Assembly (NCBI GenBank): GCA_000708835.1 | Contig: DF237003.1 | Coordinates: 1 to 64,000, forward strand | DNA from: Klebsormidium nitens | Lineage: Eukaryota > Streptophyta > Klebsormidiophyceae > Klebsormidiales > Klebsormidiaceae | DNA length: 64,000 nucleotides | Direction: 5' to 3' | The notes under the pieces: model-generated | Seen by the model: the letters and a program-made list of their open reading frames with translations, nothing else | Told to the model about the DNA's origin: nothing | Database searches by the model: none | Part shown: positions 21,043-33,161 of the stretch, in pieces | How the letters are laid out: each line of letters opens with the position of its first letter | How positions within the stretch are numbered: position 1 is the stretch's first letter | Translations under genes and position numbers: made by a program

Positions 21043-24026
21043 CTAGAGCACACGGAACCGGAACGATGAACAACAGCCACGGAAGGGGATTCTGAAAGGG
21101 GGAGGCGATAAGGCACGTGCGGGGAGCGGGTCAGAGGGCAATTCGAGCGTACCGGCAGATGCACAAGACGGAGCGGCTCCGGCAGAACCGAGGCGACTGG
21201 CATGTGTGAATATTGGGACGGGCGGTCTGTACTGGTGTAGGTCGTTGCAGGTTCTGGGGAGCTGGTGTGCTAGCTCACGGTGTTCGGACACGTTGGATCG
21301 AGGGGATCAGGTCTAGGTGAGGGCGAAGGTGGTCCACTCGCAAGGGAGCGCAACTATGCGGGGGCAGTTTCGGGACCTGTGGCAATGCGGCTGGCAGGTA
21401 CTCGCTGACGGTGTCAGCATGCTGTTCCAGATGAATTCAACATCTTCTCTCACCGAAGATTGGACAGTAGCGCCTTCTGCATAGGTGTCCCGTTGGGGTT
21501 GGATCGTTTAATTGAAAGGGATGGGGCGCAACTCCTGGTTGCTCCTTCGATCCCTCCATTAGCGTGCCGCTTCTGTGGAAGGTCTCTAGGTGTTTAGTCA
21601 AGAGTCTTTCTTGAGAGCGCCTCGCACCTAAGTCTTTGCTTACTCTTTGCTTATCTAATCTTGTCAAAAGTCAATAACGAGAACATTGCAGCCATTAGCC
21701 ATGCACAGACCAAAGTAAAATGCTTGTTGTCTGATCGTGCACGCAACTGAGTCTTCGTCGTTGATAAAATAGAAAATTGAGGTTCGCTTTTGGTACCGCT
21801 GGTTGCGCAAGCCCCAGCCATTACGTTGGTAGTTTCTGCTTTTTAGGATTGCTATAGGTTTAAACTATTGCATGAGCACCTGCACGCCCTCTTGTATCAT
21901 GATATGTGGGATGATGTTGTCATGTCATGTCGCCTTGCATTGGATGGCATCAATTCTGGTACGTCGACCGGGTCTCGACTGAATCAATTCATGTTTGCAT
22001 ATATTCCTGTATGATAGACAAAGCATCGGTGACGCCAGCGCATGCATCTGTGGGAGTCGCCAGTGCTTGCATGGTGGTTCCGACTGCCCATCCATGGCTA
22101 CTGTCGTCATGAAAATGTACGTAATCAAAGCCCGCTTTCTCATGCCTTATCGAAACAGATCGACTTCCGCTAATGTGTTGTGATCAGGGTCACTGCCGTG
22201 GCACAACTTAAAGAGTCCGAATGGCACCTCCTAGCTCGGTATAGAAGTGCCGGCCGTGGGGAGCTCCTGCCACCGGTTTACATGCCGTCGAAGCAACGGA
22301 ATATATGGAACTTCGATCCGCACAGAAGGTAAGGGTAGGGGGACTCATATGCAGGGGAATTGCAAAAAGACACAATTGCTGTCATGTCGATAGCATCATG
22401 GTTTCTAATAGCAAGTTTTCAATTGAACATGTTGTTGTTCAATTGTTAACATGTTCGATCAAGGTTGAACTTTGCAGAAGTCATTTATAAAAGAACCCAG
22501 CTAGTACCCTTCGGGCGCCCTGAGAGTCGATGTTGTGAAGTGGCAGCTCATATAAGCTGCAAGCTTAAATACCTACTTTACACGTACTTGTGAACGCTTT
22601 ACGGTAATTAAATTGTACGTGCAATGAAGAGCGTGCATGCGCGGCCCGCGCGTCACAGTTAGGATGTGACTGTATGCTCTTATGCATGACGGTTGGCGGC
22701 CGCCGCGGCCGGGTGCTAGCTCAGTGGGCGGCCGCCATGCAGGCACTGCCATGAGGTACTAGTCCGGTCGGGACGCGGCCGCCAAACGGATCGACGATTC
22801 ATGAGTCGAACTTCGGAATTATTATCATTGGTCTCAGCCTGGCTGTCTGGTGCAGGGTTTCAAAGTACGGTAAGCATGATTCAGGAAATCGTCGATTTGA
22901 AAGTAGTCTGACGGACGGTCGAAACTTCTCACAAGAATCAGGAATGGGCCAAGGAATCGCAACACCTGCCCGGCCACAGAGAAGACAGCTGTCATAGGTA
23001 TCATAGGCAGCGCCTCGCGGGCATTCGACTTCCAACTTCGGGCGCTCAGCGTTGGCGCCACAACACAAAGTGACGAGCAGCGAGAAGAGGCGGGGCGCGG
23101 GAGCACTCAACAGCACGCTTTGAAAGCTGATTGACAGCAGGTATGTGCTCTTACCTCTTCACTTCTCATCTCGTGTAGGTTGCCATGACGCCCGTTGCGG
23201 TGTCCCCTGACACGACGACAGGGGCCCGTTCTTGGGAAGGGTTTTTCAACTGTGTTGAGAAACGTTATGACTTTGCAAGTTTGTAGGTTTGATTGTGATG
23301 GTATTGTTAGTATGAGCAGGGCATTCCTCGTTAAATCGTTGCATGCATGCATTTGGATTTTGAAGATTTTCATCTTGTGTCTATTGGAATGCAGAATTGA
23401 AACAAGCTGCTCAATGTCCATTGATTTCGACTCACTTGTATTAAGATTCCCCATCTCGTCCAAAGCGTCCTGGTCACAATCTTATTGCTCCACGGAAGTT
23501 TATCACATGTGGGCAAGAATCGATGTCCTGCTTGGCAAGTGGATGTACAGCTCTTCTGGAATGGTGCCGAATGAAGTTCTGCTCCCGGTCTATGTACCAT
23601 TCAGCTCAGGATCAGGCAGAGAAGCAGGGAGAAAGAGGTTAGAGGTTGCTTTCCTTATGAAAAGCACCCCTAAAATCGAAAGAACTACAATGCCGTGCCG
23701 ATTGCTCCTGCTTTCACACTCTATGTGTATAAACTCTTCTTACCCCCCCTCCCCCGAGTTGCGGGTTGTCTCAGCGCTGCTACATTACATTGATTGTCAG
23801 CTTTCAATGTCCATGTTTGGCCAGATATGTAGTCTGCCGGTAGTCTGCAAAGAGGGCTCTCGTTGTTTCTTGCTTCAAGGATTTGAAGACCAGAAGCACT
23901 GATGTCCTTGTTGAATGCGAAAAGCTGATGGTGACAAGCTGATCCGTACCCAACATCGCCCAATCAGTTGACCAGTCAAAAGGATATGGTTCTGACAGTC
24001 AACAACTTCCTCTGCAGAGCTGACTG
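21043..24026. other. Intergenic region and likely 5' UTR/intron of the next gene
   Basis: No protein gene is supported. GC-rich patches with GCGGCCGC occur at about 22696, 22728 and 22774 in otherwise AT-richer DNA. A good donor (GACAGCAG/GTATGT) at 23140/23141 could end a non-coding first exon spliced to the acceptor at 24017, just upstream of the LEA-like start codon at 24027. Confidence 0.45.
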
Positions 24027-25110
24027 ATGAGTAAACCTGGGTCAGAACGGACGGCCGCAGACCTCATCATACCGCCGCGAGTCAAGGGCCCTCCTTTTGA
24101 ACCTGACAAGCCGGGTCCTCCTGCAACGGTCCAGAGTGCAGCCACTTACATCGGGAAGGATAAGATCGCCACCGAGGCCGAGACCATTCGGCGGGTGAGC
24201 GTTTAATTGAGTCTGAGCTTTCATTCTGGTGTCTGTCTTCTGCTTCTTCTTCTCATTACAAGTCTCTAATTCCTTCTGAACCACTCTGGGCGCGATTGGT
24301 TTAGCGTGACTTGTCCTGTCTTGTTGAAGACTGCACCTCATCCCCACATCGGTGTTTGGTTTCTGGAATGCTCCCTTTCTTGCGTCGACCAAGCAGGGTG
24401 TTTGGCATCTGTTTCAGCTTGTCATGAAGTATCAATTGCTACACATCATTCCATGGGACCCCTTTACAGTGGCGCCCCTTGATGTGCCGAAATCGTTACC
24501 TTCAGCATTACAGTGGTCTCTGTAAGGCTCCAGTCTAAGCAATTGGTAGCATCCTGAAACATTGGAAGAAGCTTGATACCATCTCCCCTTTGCACATGTC
24601 TCCTGATGTCTTGATGCCCCCCTTCTTTGGAACACCTTTGGATCAGCCATACAGCTGGACGCACCTGTGCATGGAAAGTGTTTTCGAAGAAGTTTGAGAG
24701 ATTCACCGCACCTCATTGCTGACAACCCCATCGAAAGCGCTGATTACTTCTTATACTTGCCCTTCACACCTCTCACTTTTGCAGCCAAACACATAAGTTT
24801 CCTTGGAATTATTTTACTGCTCTCGCCAGTCCAATCACCCAACTCAATTCAAGGAGTCTGAAGAATGCTCTGTTTCAATTCCCAGGCTGCGGGTCGTGCA
24901 AAGAACTCGACCAACAAAGAAGAACGGCCTCAACAAGAGACGGAAGAGCATCACAAGTCAGGGGGCTTGCTTGAAGCAGTTGCGGCCGCCAGCCAGGGAA
25001 TTGCGGAATCGACACAGAGAGGGGTCGAGCGGGTGAGCAGTGTGGTCAAGGACGGAGTGAAGAGCATTCTGCGAAGCACGGGGAAAGGCGCTGACAGACG
25101 GGACTCGTAG
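24027..25110 (+). CDS. Small hydrophilic LEA-like protein
   Basis: Two exons, 24027-24194 and 24886-25110 (stop TAG), give 130 residues in phase 0. An in-frame TGA lies just before the ATG and an AG acceptor just before that, so the start is well fixed and a 5' UTR intron is likely. The first half is Pro/Lys/Glu-rich. The second half is charged and then forms an amphipathic stretch (about residues 80-122) with Ala, Val, Gln and Lys spaced as in LEA helices. No Pfam family was recognised. The next gene starts 180 bp downstream on the same strand and is also LEA-like, so the two may be related, jointly regulated stress proteins. That is inference. Confidence 0.65.
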
Positions 25111-25290
25111 GCGCACATTCCGTTGAAATCAAGACGAGAACTTGTGAAACAAGCGGAGAAAGCAGAAGATAACTCAGGCCGTTTGAAGGGAACTGCTACA
25201 GAGCGGTTGGCAAAGCCAAGTCACAAGAGGTCCTTCTCTCATCAAAAAGGCCCGAAGCTCTTGGAGCCGGTAGACCGAGCCCCTCGAGCC

Positions 25291-26790
25291 ATGGCCACCG
25301 AGACCATGGTTTCCGAGTTCCGTACAGTCATCGAGGGGGATCCGGAGCCCGTGCCGGCCGAGGAGCGCGAGCGCCGCGCGGCCCTCGAGGAGGCCAAGCG
25401 CCAGAATGAGAATGGCCTGGTAGCTCTGGAGAGCACTCCCCCGGCAGGGGGCTCCGAGGTCGTGCGCAGCGCCAGCTTGGAATCGGACCCTGGGTCGCGG
25501 TCCGGGTCTTCCACCCGCTCCCTCTCGCGGTCGTCTTCTTCCAACCGGAGCAGGAAGGAGATGCTGGTGCTCAAGGGCCAGGCGGTCGGGGCGCTCCCCC
25601 GGGGGGCCAGCCAGGACGACGACGAACTGGAGGGGGTCATTGAGAGGGCGGGGATTGCCCCCTCGGAGGGGGGGGAGGTGCATGAAACTATTGTGGGCGA
25701 CAAAGACCCTGTTCCAGAACAGGAGGAGGAGCGGCGGGCCGCCGTTGCGGGGGGGCAGGAGAAGAAGGGAATGGGGGCGAAGATCAAAGAGAAAGTTGCG
25801 GGGCTGTTTGGTGGGCGCGGGGGCGAGAGGAGGGGCAGTGGTTCGGAGTCCGCCAGCGGTGGTAAGAAACACCCCGTCAGTTGTTCAGCTCTGAGTTTGC
25901 AGGAAATGCACAATGTTTTCACAATTGTCATCCTGACATCCCCTGCCCGTACAGCTGTTAGCGTTGAGGGCTTCCGTTCACTGTCTCCGATGTGGCTCGG
26001 GAATCTCATCGAGAAATCTGTATGGTTGCCCTGCTCATGCTTGCAGGTTTCTCTTGCTGTTTTCTGGACTTTGCGAGCTTCTTTTCCTGCTAGAGGCTCA
26101 TGCTTCCGTGTCTGAGTTTCTCCGTTTTCGAACTTCGCAGAAGCCGACGAGACCTCCAAGGCAGCCGACCTCGGGTCCGGCTGGACCGGTGCAGGCGCCC
26201 TGACGCAGGACGCCTCGAAAGCAAACAAGGGTGTGACGTCAGCTGCTGACTTGGCATCGGCCGGAGGCGAGCACGCGAATCCGGAGCTGGCGGACAACCA
26301 CTGGGGCCCAGCCCTCGGGTCTGGCGGAGCTGGGGTGGACGACGTGGAGGGGGTCAACGACGACGGTGTGATTCGCATCCGGGGGGGTGGCTACGACTCC
26401 GACGAGGAGCTCGAGTTCGACCCCCCCGAAGAAGGGACGACGGGCGGCGGTTTTGAGGGCGGGATGATGCGCCTGAGGGGAGGGGGAGACACCGGGGATT
26501 TGGCGAAGGAAGAGGCGGCGGCAGAGACGGTTCTCGAGGCGGGCGCGAAGAAGTCGACCGGACTTACCGCGGCAGGGGGGTCTGTTTTCAAGGCCCGGAA
26601 GGAGGAAGAGGACGACACGGATTACGATCACGGCGTCAAGGGCGTTGGCACCGGCAAGGAGCCGTCCGAGGCGCACGGTGTGAATACGAGCGAGACGGGC
26701 AAGGTGAAAGCGCCTGGGCTGGGGGGTCGGATCGTGGAGGAGCTGCAGGCGTTTACCGGGATGTTTTCGGGGAAGAAGACGGAGAAGTGA
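25291..26790 (+). CDS. Dehydrin-like LEA protein with one K-like segment
   Basis: Two exons, 25291-25861 and 26141-26790, join in phase and give 406 very hydrophilic, probably disordered residues. Residues 157-171 read EKKGMGAKIKEKVAG, matching 10 of 15 positions of the dehydrin K-segment consensus (EKKGIMDKIKEKLPG), which forms a membrane-binding amphipathic helix. A Ser/Arg-rich tract at about 70-88 recalls an S-segment. The region just before the K-segment (about 134-151) repeats an N-terminal stretch (about 14-31) that shares the core GDxxPVP then ERRAA. Exon 2 carries two RGGG motifs. The frame stays open upstream of the ATG back to about 25123, so a 5' extension is possible. Dehydrins protect membranes and proteins during drying, cold or salt stress. 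Long antisense frames over this gene are shadows. Confidence 0.75.
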
Positions 26791-28407
26791 ATGGGCGATG
26801 ATTGGGGGCTAGAAAGCACTGGGGAAGACCTTAGGTTGAATGATTGATTGGCTGCGCATGTGAGGAGGGCCTAGTCGGGGGAGGGCGATCGAGACACCGG
26901 CCTCAGTACGTAGTGGCTAAAGCGTCATCGCAGGTAGCTTGATTCTATTGCGGCTGTACGTGCCGTGTATACTTGCTAAATTAGACAAGGGCTGTAAAGC
27001 GGTTTTGTCGTCGTTTTCATATAGGAATTGGCACGTCCATTCTAGGGCCCAGTTCTTTTCTTAGTGCTAGCTTTTGTCTTTTAAGCCAGCGGTAACACCG
27101 CCAACCTTTGTGATTACAGCAAAGGGTACTGCCTATTATAGTAAAGGGTACTGCCTAGAAACTATTGTGTGCAAGATGTTATATCCGGAATGTATTGAAT
27201 GTCTACTAGTACGCATTCAAAATCCCTCCGTGTGGATCATTGAACACTGTTCAGTGACACAGTCACATCGCGCATCCTGGCGGTGCAGCACTAGCTCGGC
27301 CGCCGGCCCGGGCGATCGATCGACAGCCTGAACGGAAGGCAAAGGCAGACCAGGCGATTCACCATCATGGCATGCCGCTGCCCTTGAACATGTGTGGAAT
27401 TCACTGGCATCGATCAGGCTAGCTGCCGGATCTGAAAGCGTCCGTGGATGTCAATCATTGAATCGATCGGACAATTAGCCTGTCGCCGAAATTAGTAATT
27501 ATGCACTTCATAATGACAAGATCATGATCGTGTATATAATCAGAATTGATCGAGCTATCCGACGTCACTACATGCGTTCGTACTTTGCGGCGATAAAACG
27601 ATAAGGTCATGCGAGCTACCGTCTATAGCCGTCAACATGTACATACACGATTCGAAATTAAAGGCGCAATTTGAAAGGCACGTCAAGCATGAAAACCAGC
27701 AACTCTGCGTTATTAGCAATTACGTGGCAAGCTGGAGTCGAGCTAGGTGCGTACCGCTTCTCACCAACCGTTTCAATTTACACGTCTGGCATGTCTGGCA
27801 CATGTGTGCAGTGCCATCGACAAGTTGACATTTTGATTGACTCCGTTAGATGACCGTTTAAGCTCAAAGTCAGCCTCCTAGGGGTCAGCCTCCTAGGGCC
27901 TATATAACGTCAGAAAGAATGATCGAGTCACAATCTCATAGAACGATTCGAAGGAACGTGACGGGCAAAATTACGAAAGATACAATTGGATAAGCGTTCA
28001 AAACTTCATGAAGTTTATGCAATTCCACAGTGACAGCTTTCACTGCCGTCCCCTCGATCGAATCATGCCTGGCCGTTGAAGCACTTTAAAAGTAAACTCA
28101 GCTCAAAGTGAATCACCACTTGATTGTGTGAAGTTAAACGCCGGTCCCATTTGATGCAAATAACGTCGAGGATCGCAAACCAGTTGACATGGTCAATCGT
28201 TCTGAGTTCTTCGCGGCGGCCTCGATTTTCAAGTTTGCAGATTCCTGGAACGTCTACTGTTGGGCGTATACAGTCTTTTACATTGGATGCCTAGGCTTCA
28301 GATAAGGAAGTACGTAGCGTCATAAGCGTTGTTGCAAGCCTACACCATCCAGATTGATTACGATAGTACAGTGACACCATCATCTCACTGCTGATTCCTA
28401 CGAGTCT
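26791..28407. other. Intergenic region with small tandem repeats and a TATA-containing promoter-like site
   Basis: AAAGGGTACTGCCTA is present twice, 22 bp apart (27121-27135 and 27143-27157). GTCAGCCTCCTAGG occurs twice (27869-27882 and 27884-27897), directly followed by TATATAA at 27901-27907. A 38-codon ORF (28189-28305, +) with a hydrophobic C-terminal half lies downstream. No other gene is supported. Confidence 0.45.
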
Positions 28408-30761
28408 TCAAAGTCTGTCTACGCTGCCCGTCCACGTCTCGTGCAGATGGGCATCAAGGTACTCGCGGATGGTACCTACGATCTCTCCCAAAGCCTCAGG
28501 ACTTCCGCGGTTCGTGTCCCAAACTCCGAGCAAACCCATCGGCCCGTACCGAGAGTCGGCATCAACCAACGCCCGGAAGAGGACATAGTGCTCGAACTTT
28601 TTGAAGTTGGGGCTCCACACAGCTTCCGTCGGGTCGCCACGAAAACCCAAACACTGTGGCCATGCTTCTAATGTTTGCAGCACTTGGTTCAGGATTGTTG
28701 TCAAATCCTCGTCGAATTCTCTGTCTCCCATGTTCTTCGGCCGATCGAGTGGCTGCGTGATCTCATGGGTTGTTCCCGACGCCAACGTGTGGCGTGCCCC
28801 AGTATGGCAGAGACTGATAGTGCTCCTCACGATGGCCTGTTTTGCTCTGCGGTGCTTACGCACTTCCACGACAAAGAACGCCACCGTGAGTCCGAAACTG
28901 AGGAGCCCTGTTGGGAGGGCCAATGCCAGTCCAAGGAGTCTCCCCAAGTCTTCCGGCTGGCGCGGATTGACTGCAAGAGGGGAAGTCTTGGCCCATGAGC
29001 TTGTAAGATTGTCAACGACGGAAGAAGTTGGAGGAATCATTGGTGATCAACTTTTGCCAAGGAGTTTGAATTCAGTTTGACAAAAAGCAATCAGTTTGTG
29101 AGCAACACCTCTTCTCAGCCAACTGGAACGAGGCGAAGTGCTGAGCAATGTTTGTGTTTCTGGATGTCATGGGCGGCAGTTTTTAGTTGCCAAGGCCTGT
29201 CAATTAAACCGGATTTCTGAGAGGACAAAGTTAATACAATATGAGAGAATCTGTTGAAAGCATGCCCTTCCAAGACTAAAGTGACGTGCATTCTGACATG
29301 TCCAGAAACATATGTGATTGGCCTTCGTCAAACAGAACCCAGCTGCCTGTTCCGAACCAGCGCAAAGCACTCAAATCTAAAATGCATATTTGTGCAGGTA
29401 TCTTGCGTATTGTTTTGGCTGTTTCTGAGCCAGAAATCACTCTCTGGAATTATCGGACAAGGCCCTGGCACAAAATTTCAGCTACACAAACTGATCCTGA
29501 GGCGTGCGCTCACCTTGAGTGGGACTGGGCGGAGGAGGACCTGGTACAAGCGACGGCGGTGGGCCGCTTACACCAGGACTTGGAGCTGGGGTAGACAAGA
29601 TGCCAGCTGGCCGGGACAAGCAAAGAGTAAGTTGGCGTCAGGTACGTTGAGAACAGAGCAGATAGAAGTGGTTTCCGCTGAGCTTAAAGCTTCCCTTGAA
29701 ACCTAGAAACTACACACCGAAGCGAGAGAACACTCTCCGGGGTAGAAAAGGCACCTTTCCTTGACTAGTCTGTATTCAAGCGAGGGCGACACCCTGTCCG
29801 AGAAGGTGCAGGAAAGGTGTAAACCGGGCAGCCGCACTCAAGGGGTTAACTAAACCTGCGCAAAGCAAGCACCATTTTGAGAAAAGGTTAGACACTTACT
29901 AGGGGGGCTGGAAGACGTGACCGGTGGTGGGGTGGAAGGGCACTGCAGCCCAGATGCCGGTTCAAAAATCAGGTCCGGGTTTCCCCTCTTTATGTACAGA
30001 CAAACGTAAGTTGCATTGTTCTTGAGCCTTGTGACAAGGGTTGAGGGGATGACACCAGTCAGAGAGTTGTTTGACAGCAGCACAGTGGAAAGCCTGTAGT
30101 TGCCAAGGGAGGAGGGTATAAGGCCGCTGAGGCTGTTGTTGCTAAGGGAAAGAGTGACTAGGTTGGGCAGATTACCCAGCTCCGTAATGACTGAGCCTGT
30201 GAGGTGGTTCTCATAAAGGAACAGCTGGCTGAGCTTGCTGAGTTTGCCAAGCTCAGCAGGGATAGGGCCGGTCAGGTTGTTTGTGGCCAGGCTTAGATAC
30301 TGAAGGTTGGTCAAGTTTCCCAGTTCAGAAGGAATGACACCCGTAATGCGGTTAGCAAACAGGTTCAGCCAGGCCAGGGCGCCCAGAGTGCCTAGCTGAG
30401 GGGGAATAGGGTCAGCAATGGCATTGTAAGAAAGGTTCAAGGACACAAGATTGTCTAACTTGCCAATCTCTGCTGGAATTGGGCCTATCAGACTATTGTG
30501 TGAGAGGTCCAGGTACTGAAGCTGTGTGAGGTTACCCAGCGCAGGAGGGATGGCTCCAAATAAGCCCCTTCCAACGAGCTCAATGCGCGTAAGGTTGCTC
30601 CATGTGCCGATCTCTGGGGGCAAGCTCCCCGGCGAGACGCCCGCCTTCAATGTCAGGTGCGTACCGTCGACCTGAAAGGCTTCGAGCGGGAGAACGACAG
30701 CCCTCGCAACCCCAACTGCAGTAAGCAGCCAAAGAAGGCCTACGCTCTGTGTCCTTCTCAT
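28408..30761 (-). CDS. LRR receptor-like protein with an unidentified cytoplasmic domain and no kinase
   Basis: Three exons (30761-29900, 29606-29514, 28970-28408) with phase-1 junctions give 505 residues. Residues 1-21 form a signal peptide. About eight plant-type leucine-rich repeats (consensus NLxxLSLSxNxLTGxIPxxLGN) fill residues 50-270. A Pro/Ser-rich linker (about 283-325) leads to one transmembrane helix (about 329-353) followed by basic RKHRR. The cytoplasmic part (about 150 residues) has no kinase motifs and no domain I recognise; it includes the acidic GDREFDEDL and the segments YVLFRALVDADSRYGP and GLLGVWD. Topology predicts outward LRRs that bind a ligand. In land plants kinase-less LRR proteins signal through partner kinases; here the sizeable tail may act itself. 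The exon 2 acceptor is followed directly by the Pro-rich segment, which supports the model. Confidence 0.82.
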
Positions 30762-32280
30762 CCTGCTGGAAGTTGGCGCTTTCGCAGGGAGACAAGGAGC
30801 TTCGTCTGTCCAGCGTCCTGACGACTACCCCGGCCACAATATAAAGACACAGCGGATCGGCTAGTACCCCGGGCTCATAGCCATGATCAGCATGATGCCC
30901 CTATGATGCGAAGCTAGCTGGTGAACATACTGCCAGAGCTAACGAAAGTGTCAAAGGAACACATAGCAGGCGAAAGACCGAAGGCAGAATGGGGACAGGA
31001 GCTGCGTCGCGGCCGTCAACAACAGAATGAGCAAAGTTTGCGTTTGCCAGCCGGATCCGTCTCTGACTTTGAGAAACTTGAACTCTCCTTCACCACAGAG
31101 TAGGTAGAACTTGAAGTGGCCGGTGATGATTATGAACCGGATCCAATCCAAGTTTCGAGACCCTCAGGCTCCGGCTGACATGGAATGTTTGAGGGGTTGC
31201 CCACATTTCCTTTCCGACCGGACCCGACATTTAATACATATGCCCCGGAGCGACCGAGATCTGCATGCGCCCAAACCCGGCCGGATCAGGCGTCTCGATC
31301 GAACCCTGTACTCGCCTATGAGGGTGGCAACCTAATACCCGGTACTAGTCGTTGAATCTCGCCGGCGGCACGAAAATGGGCAGACTACCGAGTGACTTTG
31401 GTCGGGTTAGGTCGGGGGTTAGGGTGGAGGAGGGCGACTCGCGAGTTGCATCCCCGGAGGTCAGAAAGCCCCCCGGGGAATATCTCTTCCGCATAAAGTC
31501 CGGTTCAATTGAATGGTACTCTTACTACCGTACTACGGTATACCATATTACCATCTACTATCTAGTATCTAGGTACCATCGTTGAGCATACGTACAGAAT
31601 TTTGTGCGTTCCCGTACTGCAGAGTCGCGGACGATGAAGTCCGGAAAAAGCTCGGCTATCGTACATATTACGTACTCTTTGCCCTGGCCCAGAGTCTGGG
31701 GGTCTCAGTTTTGCGCCATTTGGCAGTGCCGGGCGAACTCGCGGCTTTCACAGCATCGGATGTCCTGATATCTAGGAGTGTTTATCTAGGTAGTAGCTAC
31801 CGTACGGTACTGTCGAGGAGGGAGTGCCCAATGTCTAATGTCGTCATTGGTACCGTAGAAGTTGGTAGAACCCTAGGTATGTTACCGACGACCGTAGGTA
31901 CCGGCGTGGGCACATAGGTAGGTAAGTTAGGTAGGTAGTATACTACCTTAATATTTGCATTCGGAAAGTTGGAAATTCCAGATATTAGCAGTCAAAATTT
32001 GCTTTTTCGGAAAGGAAAAATAATTGTTAAATCCTGTTCAGAAAGTGATATCAAGCCCATATGAACCCAAGCACGTACCGGCACCCTTGATACCGGTAAG
32101 CCAGAAAAACAGGGTACCTGGGTACCTTTGAGCTCATCGGATTTAGGGTCGGATTCTGAAAAATAATACAAGAATTTTGAGCATTCGGAATCCTACCTTG
32201 GTAGTCCGATAACCTCCAAGCTAACCCCAACCGTTTCCCGGGTGCCTATGCTTGTGAACACTGGTGTCAAATGAAGTTAG
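30762..32280. other. Intergenic region with TACC/GGTA-rich tracts
   Basis: No gene supported. From about 31310 to 31950 the DNA has many GGTACC, CTACC and TAGGTAGG motifs, including a (TAGG)n-like run at about 31915-31945. It probably also holds the promoter of the LRR receptor-like gene on its left side. Confidence 0.45.
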
Positions 32281-32816
32281 TTAAACCACCACCCGCGATA
32301 TATAATCGGGCAAATTGAAAATGCTGACGTGGCATAATTTGCCAACGGTCGTCGAGATCGTAAAATTCAAACTGCGACCATGGGGCGCTTGATTTTGAAC
32401 ACTGAAATGGGCGCTTCCGCTTGCAACTTTAGCATCAAATTTCACCAAACCTGGCGGTGTCAAGCTTGTTCGCCAGGAACAGGCCCCGCTGGGACGCGCT
32501 CCTTTTTCCAGCTTCAAAAACCACCAAAAATGAGGCCTGGAAGCATAAGGACGATGCATTACCTTATAGAGGCTATTTTAGCTCGTTTTGAGGGCTGGAA
32601 AAAGTAGCGCCCTCTTTTGAGGCCTGTATGTGGCGACTGAGCTTGGCACCGCCAGCAAAAAGCATTATTCTGGCAGTCCAGAAGGTGCTCTAGAGCCATT
32701 TCTGCAGTGCCAAAAGCTTGCGCCCCATGAGAGAACTTGAACTTCTCTTGAGAAGTTCAAGTTCTGAGGAGCGCCGGCATCCCGGCGGCATTTATAGGTT
32801 GAGGGTGGTGGTTTAA
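32281..32816. mobile_element. MITE-like element bounded by 14-bp inverted repeats with TTAA
   Basis: TTAAACCACCACCC at 32281-32294 is perfectly inverted at 32803-32816, enclosing 536 bp with no coding frame for a transposase. TTAA at both ends is the target duplicated by piggyBac-type transposases, so this could be a non-autonomous element of that kind. The inner TIR does not clearly match a family I know. A 16-bp-arm palindrome lies inside at 32732-32765. Confidence 0.55.
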
Positions 32817-33161
32817 CACTTCGTAATTGCTCGAAATCCGTGCATCCGCCTGGCTAGGTAACTTATAGGATCCTACCGTAATACCTAGCTGTACCTACCT
32901 GCTCCGAGATCGGACAGTTACCACCCGTCTGTAGTACGGCCCGTCTGTTATTTCGGCAAGTGCCAAGCCTGAGACTGACTCCGACACAGCACTCCCCCCG
33001 CAGCAACTGCTTAATCTGCTGACGCCGGCACAAAACATGACACCAGAATGGTTGCGAGGAGGACTCAGAATTTGCTTTCCGCCAACTTTGAAGCTGGAAG
33101 CGGGCCTTTGAGAGCGACGAAAGCTTTCCAGTGACTGCAGCCGACCCCCTCGATCTTCACA

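Noticed and set aside
22799-23116. Minus-strand 105-residue ORF with a signal-peptide-like start
   Set aside because: No homology recognised, no second exon, and a good plus-strand splice donor at 23140/23141 fits a 5' UTR exon of the next gene better.
23195-23902. 235-codon plus-strand ORF
   Set aside because: Starts at a non-ATG codon, no domain, mixed composition. It lies in the likely 5' UTR intron of the LEA-like gene.
25174-26378. Long antisense ORFs (up to 378 codons) over the dehydrin-like gene
   Set aside because: Shadows of a GC-rich, low-complexity coding sequence; the plus strand has the K-like segment and a phase-consistent intron.
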